This document shows, piece by piece, positions 16,308 to 23,659 of a DNA stretch of 64,000 bases; position 1 is the first letter of the stretch, and the number at the start of each line of letters is the position of its first letter. The notes beneath the pieces were generated by a model. It saw nothing but the letters and a program-made list of their open reading frames with translations. It was not told the origin of the DNA and made no database searches. A program made the position numbers and the translations under genes. Source of the DNA: JAIBJN01 sp963699495 (lineage in GTDB: Bacteria > Actinomycetota > Thermoleophilia > Gaiellales > Gaiellaceae); the NCBI GenBank assembly GCA_963699495.1, contig CAVOUB010000005.1, positions 434,001 to 498,000 on the forward strand, given 5' to 3'.

Positions 16308-16338
16308 TGAAGTGCTCTACCAGCTGAGCTACGTCGGC
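16266..16338 (-). tRNA. tRNA-Thr (anticodon CGT)
   Basis: A complete 73-nt cloverleaf is visible on the minus strand: acceptor GCCGACG/CGTCGGC, D stem GCTC/GAGC, anticodon stem CTTCA/TGAAG with loop CTCGTAA (anticodon CGT, reading ACG), variable GGGTC, T stem CTCGG/CCGAG with loop TTCGAGT, discriminator T. The CCA end is not encoded. It is the intact copy whose 3' half is duplicated at 5556-5598. Confidence 0.95.
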
Positions 16339-16385
16339 GGGGGGCTCATTGTATCCGTGCTCGCCCGGCGGCTAGGCTCGCGCTC

Positions 16386-16981
16386 GTGCGCGCCCTTCTC
16401 CGTCTGACGCTGGCTGCCGCGGCTCTCGGCGTGGTGTACCTCCGCTTCCTCCGCACGCCGGTCCTCACCTGGGGAGCGACGGACACCGAAGCAGCCGCAC
16501 GGCTCCCGGGCGACGAGCTGCTCGAGGACGCGGACGGCGTCGCGACGCGGGCGATCTGCGATCGACGCGCCTCCGGCCGCGGTCTGGCCCTGGATCGCGC
16601 AGATGGGGCCCTCGCCGCGCGGCGGGGCCTACACGTACGACTGGATCGAGAACCTCATGGGCCTCGACATGCACAGCGCGGATCGCGTCCTGCCGGAGTT
16701 CCAGCACCCGGAGCCGGGCGACACGATCGGATACGGGTCGAACCGGATGCGGGTCGAGCGGGTGGAGCCGGAGCACGTGCTCGCCTGGCGCTCCGAGGAC
16801 GGCAACTGGGTCTGGACGTTCGTCCTCGAGGAGCGCGACGGCTCGACGCGGCTGATCAGCCGGAACCGCTTCCGGCTGCCGACGCTCGCCGCGCGGCTCG
16901 GCATGATCACGATGGAGCCGGCCTCGCTCCTCATGGAGCGGAAGATGCTGAACGGGATCAAGGAGCGGGCCGAGCGACTAG
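16386..16981 (+). CDS. SRPBCC-type membrane-anchored protein, frame disrupted
   Basis: GTG start. The N-terminal hydrophobic stretch (LTLAAAALGVVYLRF) looks like a membrane anchor and is followed by a START/polyketide-cyclase-like domain: IDAPPAAVWPWIAQMGPSPRGGAYTYDWIENLMG, then VLPEFQHPEPGD, VWTFVLEERDGSTRLISRNRF, and a C-terminal MLNGIKERAE. An indel near 16557 separates the first 57 codons from the rest, and the 3' end probably needs another, because the frame runs without a stop into the next gene while TAG stops at 16979 and 16985 lie in a neighbouring frame. The end given is therefore approximate. Ligand unknown. Confidence 0.65.
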
Positions 16982-17028
16982 ACCTAGGGGCAGATCGGCC
17001 TTACGATGCCGCTGCCAGTCGCTCGCCC

Positions 17029-18498
17029 ATGGCCGCCGACAGCCCGACACCGACCCAACCGCCGCCGCAGACCGGAACGGACTGGACCGTCGGTCGCATC
17101 CTGCTCGTCATCCTGGGGAGCCTCGTCGCGCTGATCGCGGCGGGGCTGCTCGTCGCCGGCGGGGCGATTCTCTGGGCCGACCTGACGCAGCGGGACGACG
17201 ACGGCTACCTGACGACGCCGACCGGCCTGCTCGAGACGGAGTCCTACGCGATCACCTCGGAGAGCATCGACCTCTTCGAGACTGACACGAGCGGCGACTG
17301 GGTCCTCTCCGAGAACTTCCTCGGCCGCGTCCGCATTACCGGCGAGAGCACCAGGACGGACGTCTTCATCGGGATCGCCGAGACGGACGACGTCGAGGCC
17401 TACCTCGACGGAGTCGAGCACGCCGAGGTCCGGGACGTGGACTTCGATCCGTTCGAGGTCCGGTACCGGCTCTTTGCCGGCGGCGAGCCGCCCGGGCCGC
17501 CCGGCGAGCAGACGTTCTGGGCGGCGTCGGCCTCTGGGTCGGGCAAGCAGACCGTCACCTGGAAGGCGGAGTCGGGCGAGTGGACGGTCGTGCTCATGAA
17601 CGCCGACGCCTCGGACGGCGTCGCCGCCGACGTCAGCGTGGGCGCGAAGGTGAGCTTCCTCCTCTGGCTGGCCATCGGCCTGCTCATCGCAGGCGTGCTC
17701 GTGCTCGCCGTCGGCGTCCTCCTGATCGTCGTCGGCGCGAGGGGTGCGACCTCGGGCCCCGCTCCCGCGCCCGCCGCGCTCCCGGCGGCAGCCGGGCGGC
17801 CGACCGTCTACCCCGTCGCGCTCCGCGGCGAGCTGGATCCGCAGCTCGGCCGCTGGCTCTGGCTCGTGAAGTGGCTCCTCGCCATTCCGCACTACATCGT
17901 GCTCGCGTTCCTCTGGATCGCGTTCTGGGTCCTGAGCGATCGTCGCGTTCTTCGCGATCCTCTTCACGGGCCGCTACCCGCGCGGGATCTTCGACTTCAA
18001 CGTCGGCGTGCTGCGCTGGACGTGGCGCGTCGGCTTCTACTCGTACTGGGCGCTGGGGACCGACCGCTACCCGCCCTTCACGCTGGCCGACGTCGAGGAC
18101 TACCCGGCCTCGCTCCACGTCGACTACCCGGAGCGCCTCTCGCACTGGCTGCCGCTCGTCAAGTGGCTCCTCGCGATCCCGCACCTGATCCTGGTCGGGA
18201 TCTTCGTCGGCGGCTGGGGCTGGGGCTGGGGCACGGGCCAGCAACGAGATCTGGGGCTTCGGGATCGCCGGACTCGTCGGCGTCCTCGTCGTCATCGCGG
18301 CTTTCGTCCTGCTCTTCACCGGAAGCTATCCCGCGCTCGCTCTTCGACTTCGCGCTCGGCCTCGACCGCTGGGTCTTCAGGGTCGCGGCGTACGTGAGCC
18401 TGATGCGGGACGAGTACCCGCCGTTCCGGCTCGACATGGGCCCGGGCGAGCCGACGGAGCCGGCCGAGCCGGCGGAGACGCCTCCGCCGGCTCCGTGA
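17029..18498 (+). CDS. DUF4389 membrane protein, several frameshifts
   Basis: About 490 residues if repaired; start ATG (MAADSPTPTQPPP). A proline-rich N-terminus precedes a membrane segment (about 25-50), an extracellular beta domain (about 55-205) and a second membrane segment (about 210-240). Then follow two DUF4389 repeats, recognisable by WLWLVKWLLAIPHYIVL and WLPLVKWLLAIPHLILV, each followed by a GRYPR or GSYPR turn and a DRYPPF or DEYPPF motif. Indels near 17939, 18238 and 18330 break the frame. DUF4389 has no known function. It appears joined to the preceding gene only through a missing stop. The tail is Pro-Glu rich. Confidence 0.7.
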   Translation: MAADSPTPTQPPPQTGTDWTVGRILLVILGSLVALIAAGLLVAGGAILWADLTQRDDDGYLTTPTGLLETESYAITSESIDLFETDTSGDWVLSENFLGRVRITGESTRTDVFIGIAETDDVEAYLDGVEHAEVRDVDFDPFEVRYRLFAGGEPPGPPGEQTFWAASASGSGKQTVTWKAESGEWTVVLMNADASDGVAADVSVGAKVSFLLWLAIGLLIAGVLVLAVGVLLIVVGARGATSGPAPAPAALPAAAGRPTVYPVALRGELDPQLGRWLWLVKWLLAIPHYIVLAFLWIAFWVLSDRRVLRDPLHGPLPARDLRLQRRRAALDVARRLLLVLGAGDRPLPALHAGRRRGLPGLAPRRLPGAPLALAAARQVAPRDPAPDPGRDLRRRLGLGLGHGPATRSGASGSPDSSASSSSSRLSSCSSPEAIPRSLFDFALGLDRWVFRVAAYVSLMRDEYPPFRLDMGPGEPTEPAEPAETPPPAP

Positions 18499-18507
18499 CG
18501 CGAACCA

Positions 18508-18960
18508 TCAAGCGGTCGTCTGGGCCGGAGCCTTGGCGGACTTGACGACGAGCACTGGCCGCGACGCGTGCCGGAGCACACCGTGGGAGACGCTGCCTAG
18601 GAGCGCCGATGCGAGGGTGTTGCGGCCACGGGAGCCGAGCACGATCAAGTCTGCGTTCTTGGCGTCGGCGAGGGCCACGATCGACTCGACCGTGTCGCCG
18701 GACACCCGCTCGAGGGCATAGGAGACGCCCGCCTCCTCCGCCACCTCGGCGGCAGCCTTCAGCGCGGTCTCGGACTCGTCGACGGGCTCCGTGTGGGTGA
18801 GCGGGTGTCCGCTACTCCCCTTGCCGCCGCGATACTCATCCGGCGGCGCAACGTGGACGAAGGTGACGTCGGCGCCCTGCTCCTTGGCGAGCTCCAGCCC
18901 GACGTCCACGGCCTCCTGTGCGGAGGGGGAGCCGTCGGTTGCGACCAGGATCTGCTTCAT
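18508..18960 (-). CDS. Universal stress protein (UspA family)
   Basis: 150 residues; ATG with GAAGGAGGA upstream. The fold starts with ILVATDGSPSAQEAVDVGLELA and ends with the ATP-binding signature LIVLGSRGRNTLASALLGSVSHGVLRHASRPVLVV (G2xG9xGS type), so it should bind ATP. Usp proteins act in starvation, hypoxia and oxidative stress. It is divergent from the GAF histidine kinase gene and shares its promoter region, which contains two TGCGG repeats, so it is a likely target of that two-component system. Confidence 0.93.
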   Translation of the reverse strand: MKQILVATDGSPSAQEAVDVGLELAKEQGADVTFVHVAPPDEYRGGKGSSGHPLTHTEPVDESETALKAAAEVAEEAGVSYALERVSGDTVESIVALADAKNADLIVLGSRGRNTLASALLGSVSHGVLRHASRPVLVVKSAKAPAQTTA

Positions 18961-19043
18961 GGGTTCCTCCTTCTGTCGTGCTTCCTGGCGGACGGTACGG
19001 TTCGCGCGGCCCCCGGCCATCAGGGAATCTACCTTTCCTTCCG

Positions 19044-19063
19044 TGCGGAGTTCTGCGGATAAT
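19044..19063 (+). promoter_or_regulatory. TGCGG repeats and -10 box of the kinase gene
   Basis: TGCGG at 19044-19048 and 19054-19058 are direct repeats 10 bases apart; the second continues as TGCGGATAAT, overlapping a -10 hexamer GATAAT (19058-19063). Transcription should begin at about 19070, which is the GTG start itself, so the kinase mRNA is probably leaderless. The TGCGG-R-N-AA half-site recurs at other stress promoters in the window. Confidence 0.45.
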
Positions 19064-19069
19064 CGCGGC

Positions 19070-20710
19070 GTGCAGTCGAGGGAACAAGAGTCCTCGTTTC
19101 AAGGGCTGGTCGAAGCCGGCATCGCGCTCAGCTCGGAGCTCACCCTCGACGGCCTGCTCCAGCTGCTGGTCGAGACCGCGGCGGAGCTGACCGGCGCCCG
19201 CTACGCAGCGCTGGGAGTCATCGACCCGGCGGGAAGAGAGCTCGAGCGATTCATCACGCACGGAATCGACCCCGAGACCCACGCGGCGATCGGCGACCTG
19301 CCGCGCGGTCAAGGAATCCTGGGCATCCTCATCAGCGACGCGCGTTCCCTCCGCCTGCACGACATCGCCGAAGACGAGCGGTCGGTCGGCTTCCCGCCGA
19401 ACCATCCGCCGATGAAGACCTTCCTGGGAGTCCCCATCGTGCTTCGGGGCGTCTCCTACGGGAACCTGTACCTGACCGAGAAGCAGGGCGGCGCGGACTT
19501 CACCGACGAGGACGAGGAGGTGATCACGCTCCTCGCCTCGCAGGCCGCGGTCGCCATCGAGAACGCGCGCCTGTACGAGTCCAGCCGCGCGTGGGCGCAC
19601 CAGCTGGAGTCGCTCGACGAGATCACCGGCGCAATGCTGAGCGAGATCGAGCCCTCGGTGCTCCTGCATCTGATCGTCGAACGCATGAGCGAGCTGCTCG
19701 ATGCCCGCTTCGTCGCGGTGCTCGTCCCCACGGCGGAGGGCTGGCTCGAGATTGCGTCGGCCCACGGGGAAGGAGCCGAGGAGCTCATCGGCCTGCGGCT
19801 CGCCTTCGACCGCTCCAAGAGCGGCCGCGTGTTCCGCGAGGGAACGAGCGTACGCGTCGACTCGGTCCTCGACGACCCCGAGGCCGACCCGGATCTCATG
19901 AGGCGGGTTGGCGCAAGGGCCGGGCTCTGGGCTCCGCTCGTCGCCCGAGGCGAGGGAATCGGTGTTCTCATGGCGCTGGACCGGCGCCAGGCGGATCCCC
20001 GCTTCAGCGACACCGACCTGCGCCTCGCCCAGCGTTTCGCGGCGCGCGCGGCCGTCGCAGTCGACCTCTCGCAGCGCGTCGCGCGCACGACAGTGCAGCG
20101 CATCGTCGGGGGCCAGGAGCAGGAGCGCCGGCGGCTGTCGCGGGAGCTTCACGACGAGACGGGCCAGGCCCTGACGTCGATCCTGCTCGGCCTCAAGGGG
20201 ATCGAGGAAGCCCAGGGGACAGAACGCTTCGCCGCCGCGATCGGCGAGCTGCGCGAGCTCGTCGTCGCCACCCTCCAGGATGTCAGGCGGCTCGCGGTCG
20301 AGCTCCGGCCGAAGGCCCTCGACGACTTCGGGCTCGTCCCCGCGCTCGAGCGGCTGACGACCACGTTCGCGGAGCAGACCGGGATCGAGACGCACCTCGA
20401 GTCCCGCCTCCCGGAGGCGCGGCTGCCCGGCGAGATCGAGACGGTTCTCTACCGCCTCGTGCAGGAGGCGCTCACGAACGTCGTCAAGCACGCCCGGGCC
20501 GAGCGGGTGAGCATCGTCCTCCAGTCGAAGCCCGGTAAGGTCGCCGTCGTGATCGAGGACGACGGGCGCGGCTTCACACGGGAGGACGAAACTCCGGACG
20601 GCCTCGGGCTTCTCGGCATGAGAGAACGCGTCGCGCTCGTCGGCGGACGCCTCGACCTGGAGTCGTCCGACGCCGGGACGACGATCCTGGTCGAGGTGCC
20701 GACCGAGTGA
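19070..20710 (+). CDS. GAF-GAF sensor histidine kinase (DevS/DosS-like architecture)
   Basis: 546 residues from GTG. Two GAF domains (about 20-170 and 195-340) are followed by a HisKA_3 dimerisation domain with the phospho-acceptor His361 in SRELHDETGQALTS, and a HATPase_c domain with YRLVQEALTNVVKHA (N box) and DDGRGF / GLGLLGMRERV. No membrane segments, so cytoplasmic. Two GAF domains plus HisKA_3 and a NarL-type partner is the DevS/DosT layout, where GAF heme senses O2, NO or CO; heme ligation cannot be judged by eye. Overlaps its response regulator gene by GTGA. Neighbouring Usp genes support a dormancy or redox role. Confidence 0.9.
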   Translation: MQSREQESSFQGLVEAGIALSSELTLDGLLQLLVETAAELTGARYAALGVIDPAGRELERFITHGIDPETHAAIGDLPRGQGILGILISDARSLRLHDIAEDERSVGFPPNHPPMKTFLGVPIVLRGVSYGNLYLTEKQGGADFTDEDEEVITLLASQAAVAIENARLYESSRAWAHQLESLDEITGAMLSEIEPSVLLHLIVERMSELLDARFVAVLVPTAEGWLEIASAHGEGAEELIGLRLAFDRSKSGRVFREGTSVRVDSVLDDPEADPDLMRRVGARAGLWAPLVARGEGIGVLMALDRRQADPRFSDTDLRLAQRFAARAAVAVDLSQRVARTTVQRIVGGQEQERRRLSRELHDETGQALTSILLGLKGIEEAQGTERFAAAIGELRELVVATLQDVRRLAVELRPKALDDFGLVPALERLTTTFAEQTGIETHLESRLPEARLPGEIETVLYRLVQEALTNVVKHARAERVSIVLQSKPGKVAVVIEDDGRGFTREDETPDGLGLLGMRERVALVGGRLDLESSDAGTTILVEVPTE

Positions 20711-21345
20711 CCATCCGCGTCGTCATCGTCGACGACCACGCGGTAGTTCGGTCGGGCTTGCGCTTGCTCCTCGAAACGGAGAAGGGCGTCGCGACCGTCG
20801 CCGAGGCCGGGAACGCGCGGGACGCAGTCTTCGAGGTCCGCAAGCACAAGCCCGACGTCGTCCTCATGGACATCGTCCTCCCGGACAAGAGCGGCATCGA
20901 GGCTACCGCCGACGTCCTGGCGGAGGCGCCCGACGCGAAGGTGCTGATCCTCTCGATGGAGGACGATCCGAGCTACGTCCGCGAGGCCTTCTCCGCGGGG
21001 GCGTCGGGCTACGTCCTGAAGGAGGCCGCCGACACCGAGCTCCTGGCCGCGCTGCGGCAGGTCGCAGCCGGCGAGAGGTACGTCCACCCGGCGCTCGGCG
21101 CCCGCATGGCCGCCGCAGAGGTGGAGGCCTCGACCCGTGCCGAAGCCGACCCGTTGTCCGACCGCGAACGGGAGGTCCTGCGCCTCCTCGCGCTCGGTCA
21201 CACAAACCAGGAGATCGCGAAGATGCTCTTCATCTCGGTTCGCACCGCCGAGACGCATCGGGCGCACATCATGCAGAAGCTCCGCCTGACCACGCGGGCC
21301 GAGCTGGTCCGCTACGCGCTCGCCCAGGGTCTCCTAGAGGAGTGA
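20707..21345 (+). CDS. NarL/FixJ-family response regulator
   Basis: 212 residues; GTG start overlapping the kinase stop. Receiver domain residues 1-120 with acidic pocket Asp9/Asp10, phospho-acceptor Asp55 (VVLMDIVLP) and Lys105 (GYVLKEA). LuxR-type helix-turn-helix residues about 149-210 (LSDREREVLRLLALGHTNQEIAKMLFISVRTAETHRAHIMQKL). It forms a two-component pair with the preceding kinase. Its binding site is unknown; the TGCGG motif found at stress promoters in this window is a candidate. Its 3' end overlaps the convergent flavoprotein gene by 12 bases. Confidence 0.93.
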   Translation: MTIRVVIVDDHAVVRSGLRLLLETEKGVATVAEAGNARDAVFEVRKHKPDVVLMDIVLPDKSGIEATADVLAEAPDAKVLILSMEDDPSYVREAFSAGASGYVLKEAADTELLAALRQVAAGERYVHPALGARMAAAEVEASTRAEADPLSDREREVLRLLALGHTNQEIAKMLFISVRTAETHRAHIMQKLRLTTRAELVRYALAQGLLEE

Positions 21346-22494
21346 CGCCGGGCCGTCCCGAGGGCCGTACGCGAGGCTTGCGTGCTCGGCCAGGTACGGG
21401 CTGAGATAGCGCGAGGCGATCTTCGCGGCGGGCCACCAGAGCGCGTCGGGATCCGCAGTCGAGGCGTCGCCGCGGCCTCCGCCCAGCTCGGTGCGGAGGA
21501 AGAGGGGCGAGCTGCTCAGCAGGAGCCCGCGCAGAACCGGCTCGAATGGCTCCGGAACGACGTCCGCGCCTGCGGCCGCCGCGATCTCCGCGGCGGCGAC
21601 GTCGGCCTGCTGGGCGGCTAGCCCTCCCTGCTTCACGGGGAACGCCGTGATGTCGCCGGCCGCATAGACGTCCTCGAGGCCGGCCACGTGAAAGGTCTCG
21701 TCGACGGCGACGAAGAAGTCCTCGTCCTGCGGAACCCCGGCCAGCGGCACGCCCCTCAGCCTCGGGAGCGCGACGACGACGTCGGCCGGCAACGGCCGGC
21801 CCGGGACGATGCGAAGCTGGCCGCCCTCGTACGAGTCCGCGTACGTCATCGTCAGGAGCTCGATCCCACGCTCGGCCAGAAGCGCCTCGACCGCCTGGCT
21901 CGCCTCGCGCCCGAGCAGGAAAAGGGGAGCCTCCTCCGGGGTCACGAGGGTGATCTCCACCTCGGAGATGCCCTTGCGCCCGACGTGATCGGCGGTCAGA
22001 AGGGCCAGCTCGTACAGGGGAAGCGGCCAGGTGGCGCCGCCCGGAAGCGCAAAGGCGACTCGCCGGACGAGCCCGCGATCGAGGTCGGTGAGCATGCCTG
22101 CGATCCGCGTGACGTCGGCTTCCCCGCGGAACGTGAGCGCTCCCGGGACGGCCTCCCTGAGCCGTGCCCCGATCGCGATCAGGAGCACGTCGTAGTCGAA
22201 CAGTGCGTTTTGGCCCGTTCGGATGCGGTGCTGGTCGGGATAGACGGCGACGAGGGTGCCGGGACGATGCCTCGCCCCGCATCCCCGCGCGAGGCTCGTC
22301 AGGTCGAAACGCAGGACCTCGCCGACACCGAAGGGCTCGCCGACCGACAGGGGCCGATAGAAGAAGTCTCGATCCGGGGAGAGCAGCTCGATCTCGAGGA
22401 ACTCGCCGGCCAGGCGCCTGAGGGCGACCATCGCTTCGAGCGCGGCCACACCGCCGCCCGCGATCACCACACGCAGCTTCCCGTTCCCGGGCAT
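21334..22494 (-). CDS. FAD/NAD(P)-binding oxidoreductase (SQR/NDH-2-like)
   Basis: 386 residues from ATG at 22494; an in-frame Met at 22572 would add 26 residues of low-complexity sequence. The N-terminal FAD motif is VVIAGGGVAALEAMVALRRL, and a second motif near the C-terminus (VYAAGDITAFPVKQGGLAAQQADVAA) binds the flavin. The fold is that of sulfide:quinone reductases and type II NADH dehydrogenases. The conserved SQR cysteines are absent (only one Cys is seen), so sulfide oxidation is unlikely and the substrate is open. It is convergent with the response regulator and lies in the stress block. Confidence 0.8.
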   Translation of the reverse strand: MPGNGKLRVVIAGGGVAALEAMVALRRLAGEFLEIELLSPDRDFFYRPLSVGEPFGVGEVLRFDLTSLARGCGARHRPGTLVAVYPDQHRIRTGQNALFDYDVLLIAIGARLREAVPGALTFRGEADVTRIAGMLTDLDRGLVRRVAFALPGGATWPLPLYELALLTADHVGRKGISEVEITLVTPEEAPLFLLGREASQAVEALLAERGIELLTMTYADSYEGGQLRIVPGRPLPADVVVALPRLRGVPLAGVPQDEDFFVAVDETFHVAGLEDVYAAGDITAFPVKQGGLAAQQADVAAAEIAAAAGADVVPEPFEPVLRGLLLSSSPLFLRTELGGGRGDASTADPDALWWPAAKIASRYLSPYLAEHASLAYGPRDGPASLL

Positions 22495-22625
22495 CGGCCC
22501 ATGCTCGGCCCTGATGCCGGGGGACGCATCCGGGCCGCCACCGACGCCCGTGTGGGAAAGCCGCAAGGACAATCGGGACGCCCACCGATGCCGCGTGACG
22601 GGACCGCGACGACGCTGCGTGGACG

Positions 22626-22946
22626 ATGTTTCGAGGGAGCTACGCAGTCATCTGGCGGGAAGGTGAGGGCCCCGTGCAAGCGGGCAAGCTCGTGCTGGGC
22701 CCGAAAAGCCTCCGCCTGGAGGCCGGGGCCGGTCAAAAACGCCTCTCGACGCGAAGCCTCCGGTACGAGGAGCTCGCCTCGGTCGAGACCGCACGCCCGG
22801 CTCAGCGCATCCGCGAGCGGCCGACGGTCGTCGTCGAGCGTCGCGGGCGGGACCGGCTCGCGATCGCCGCCGTCGACGGGCTCGGCTCGGTACGCGAGAT
22901 CGTCGAGCGGCTGACCAGCGTCCTCCCCGGCCGGACGAAGGCATGA
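22626..22946 (+). CDS. Small unrecognised protein, possibly PH-like beta fold
   Basis: 106 residues. Alternating hydrophobic strands (SYAVIWREGEG, AGKLVLGPKSLRLEA, RSLRYEELASVETA, PTVVVERRGRDRLAIAA) followed by a C-terminal helix (SVREIVERLTSVL) are what a bacterial PH-like domain would show, but I do not recognise a family. No signal or membrane segment. Overlaps the next gene by ATGA, so translationally coupled. Confidence 0.6.
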   Translation: MFRGSYAVIWREGEGPVQAGKLVLGPKSLRLEAGAGQKRLSTRSLRYEELASVETARPAQRIRERPTVVVERRGRDRLAIAAVDGLGSVREIVERLTSVLPGRTKA

Positions 22947-23242
22947 GCCGTCTGGTCGTGGTCGTCCCGCTGGCGGACGGCGCCCGCGAGCGGGCTCGTG
23001 AGCTGTTGGTGCAGGGCCCGCCCTTCGATCCGGCCGCGACTCACCTCGAGCGCCACTCGGTCTACCTCACCGACCGCGAGGCCGTGTTCGTCTTCGAGAC
23101 TCCGGGCGACGAGCCTCCCCTGGAGCTCCGCGCCGAGGACCCGGCGCTCCTCTACGCAGCAGAAGCCTGGCGCGACCTCATGGCAGGACGGCCCCGGAAG
23201 GCGCAGCCCGTGTACTCCTGGGAGCGGGAGCCCTCTCGGTAG
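22943..23242 (+). CDS. Small conserved protein, paralogue of the gene at 23245-23562
   Basis: 99 residues. The core GPPFDPAATHLERHSVYLTDREAVFVFE is matched by GPPFNPKEAGFERHSVYLTGDHAVFVFE in the convergent gene at 23245. The ferredoxin-like pattern (strand-helix-strand, then helix) suggests a dimeric alpha+beta barrel fold, but no named family is recognised. Coupled to the upstream gene by ATGA. Confidence 0.65.
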   Translation: MSRLVVVVPLADGARERARELLVQGPPFDPAATHLERHSVYLTDREAVFVFETPGDEPPLELRAEDPALLYAAEAWRDLMAGRPRKAQPVYSWEREPSR

Positions 23243-23244
23243 GG

Positions 23245-23562
23245 CTACTCGCCCCAGGTCTCCGGCCACTCCTCGCCACGCTGCCAGCTGTAGACCTCGC
23301 GAGCCACGCGCGGCATCCCGTCGATGACCGCCTCCCACCGGTGGAAGGCGCCCGCGCTGGAGGGGTCCTTGACCACGTAGCGGAGCAGCTCGTCGAGCTG
23401 GCCCCCTTCGAACACGAACACGGCGTGGTCGCCGGTCAGGTAGACCGAATGGCGCTCGAAGCCGGCCTCCTTCGGGTTGAACGGGGGCCCCTGCTCGATC
23501 AGCTCGGCCGCGCGGGCCTCGGAATCGGGCTTCAGCTTCGCAATGACGGCCAGGCGCTGCAC
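23245..23562 (-). CDS. Small conserved protein, paralogue of the gene at 22943-23242
   Basis: 105 residues; GTG start behind AAAGGAGA. It shares with its convergent neighbour the central FERHSVYLT..AVFVFE block and the C-terminal VYSW motif (EVYSWQRGEE here, PVYSWEREPS there). The two genes are tail to tail with two bases between stops, suggesting inverted duplication. It lies 97 bases downstream of the Usp-ATPase gene on the same strand. Function unknown. Confidence 0.65.
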   Translation of the reverse strand: MQRLAVIAKLKPDSEARAAELIEQGPPFNPKEAGFERHSVYLTGDHAVFVFEGGQLDELLRYVVKDPSSAGAFHRWEAVIDGMPRVAREVYSWQRGEEWPETWGE

Positions 23563-23659
23563 GTCGATCTCCTTTCGATCAGCTCTGCGGATCCGATCTT
23601 CGACGCCCCGGGCCCCCGTCGAATCGGCGAACCTGCCGATTGGGCATGCGGCTAACTAC

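Noticed and set aside
16192..16407. Open frame crossing the tRNA-Thr on the plus strand
   Set aside because: It is the antisense of a complete tRNA cloverleaf, with no ribosome site or family features.
16603..18498. Single 631-residue SRPBCC-DUF4389 fusion protein
   Set aside because: The SRPBCC part needs an upstream frameshift and neighbouring frames carry stops at 16979 and 16985. The DUF4389 gene has its own natural start at 17029, so the fusion is most likely created by indels.
21334..22494. Sulfide:quinone oxidoreductase assignment
   Set aside because: The fold fits, but the conserved redox cysteines are missing, so only a general flavoprotein call is supported.
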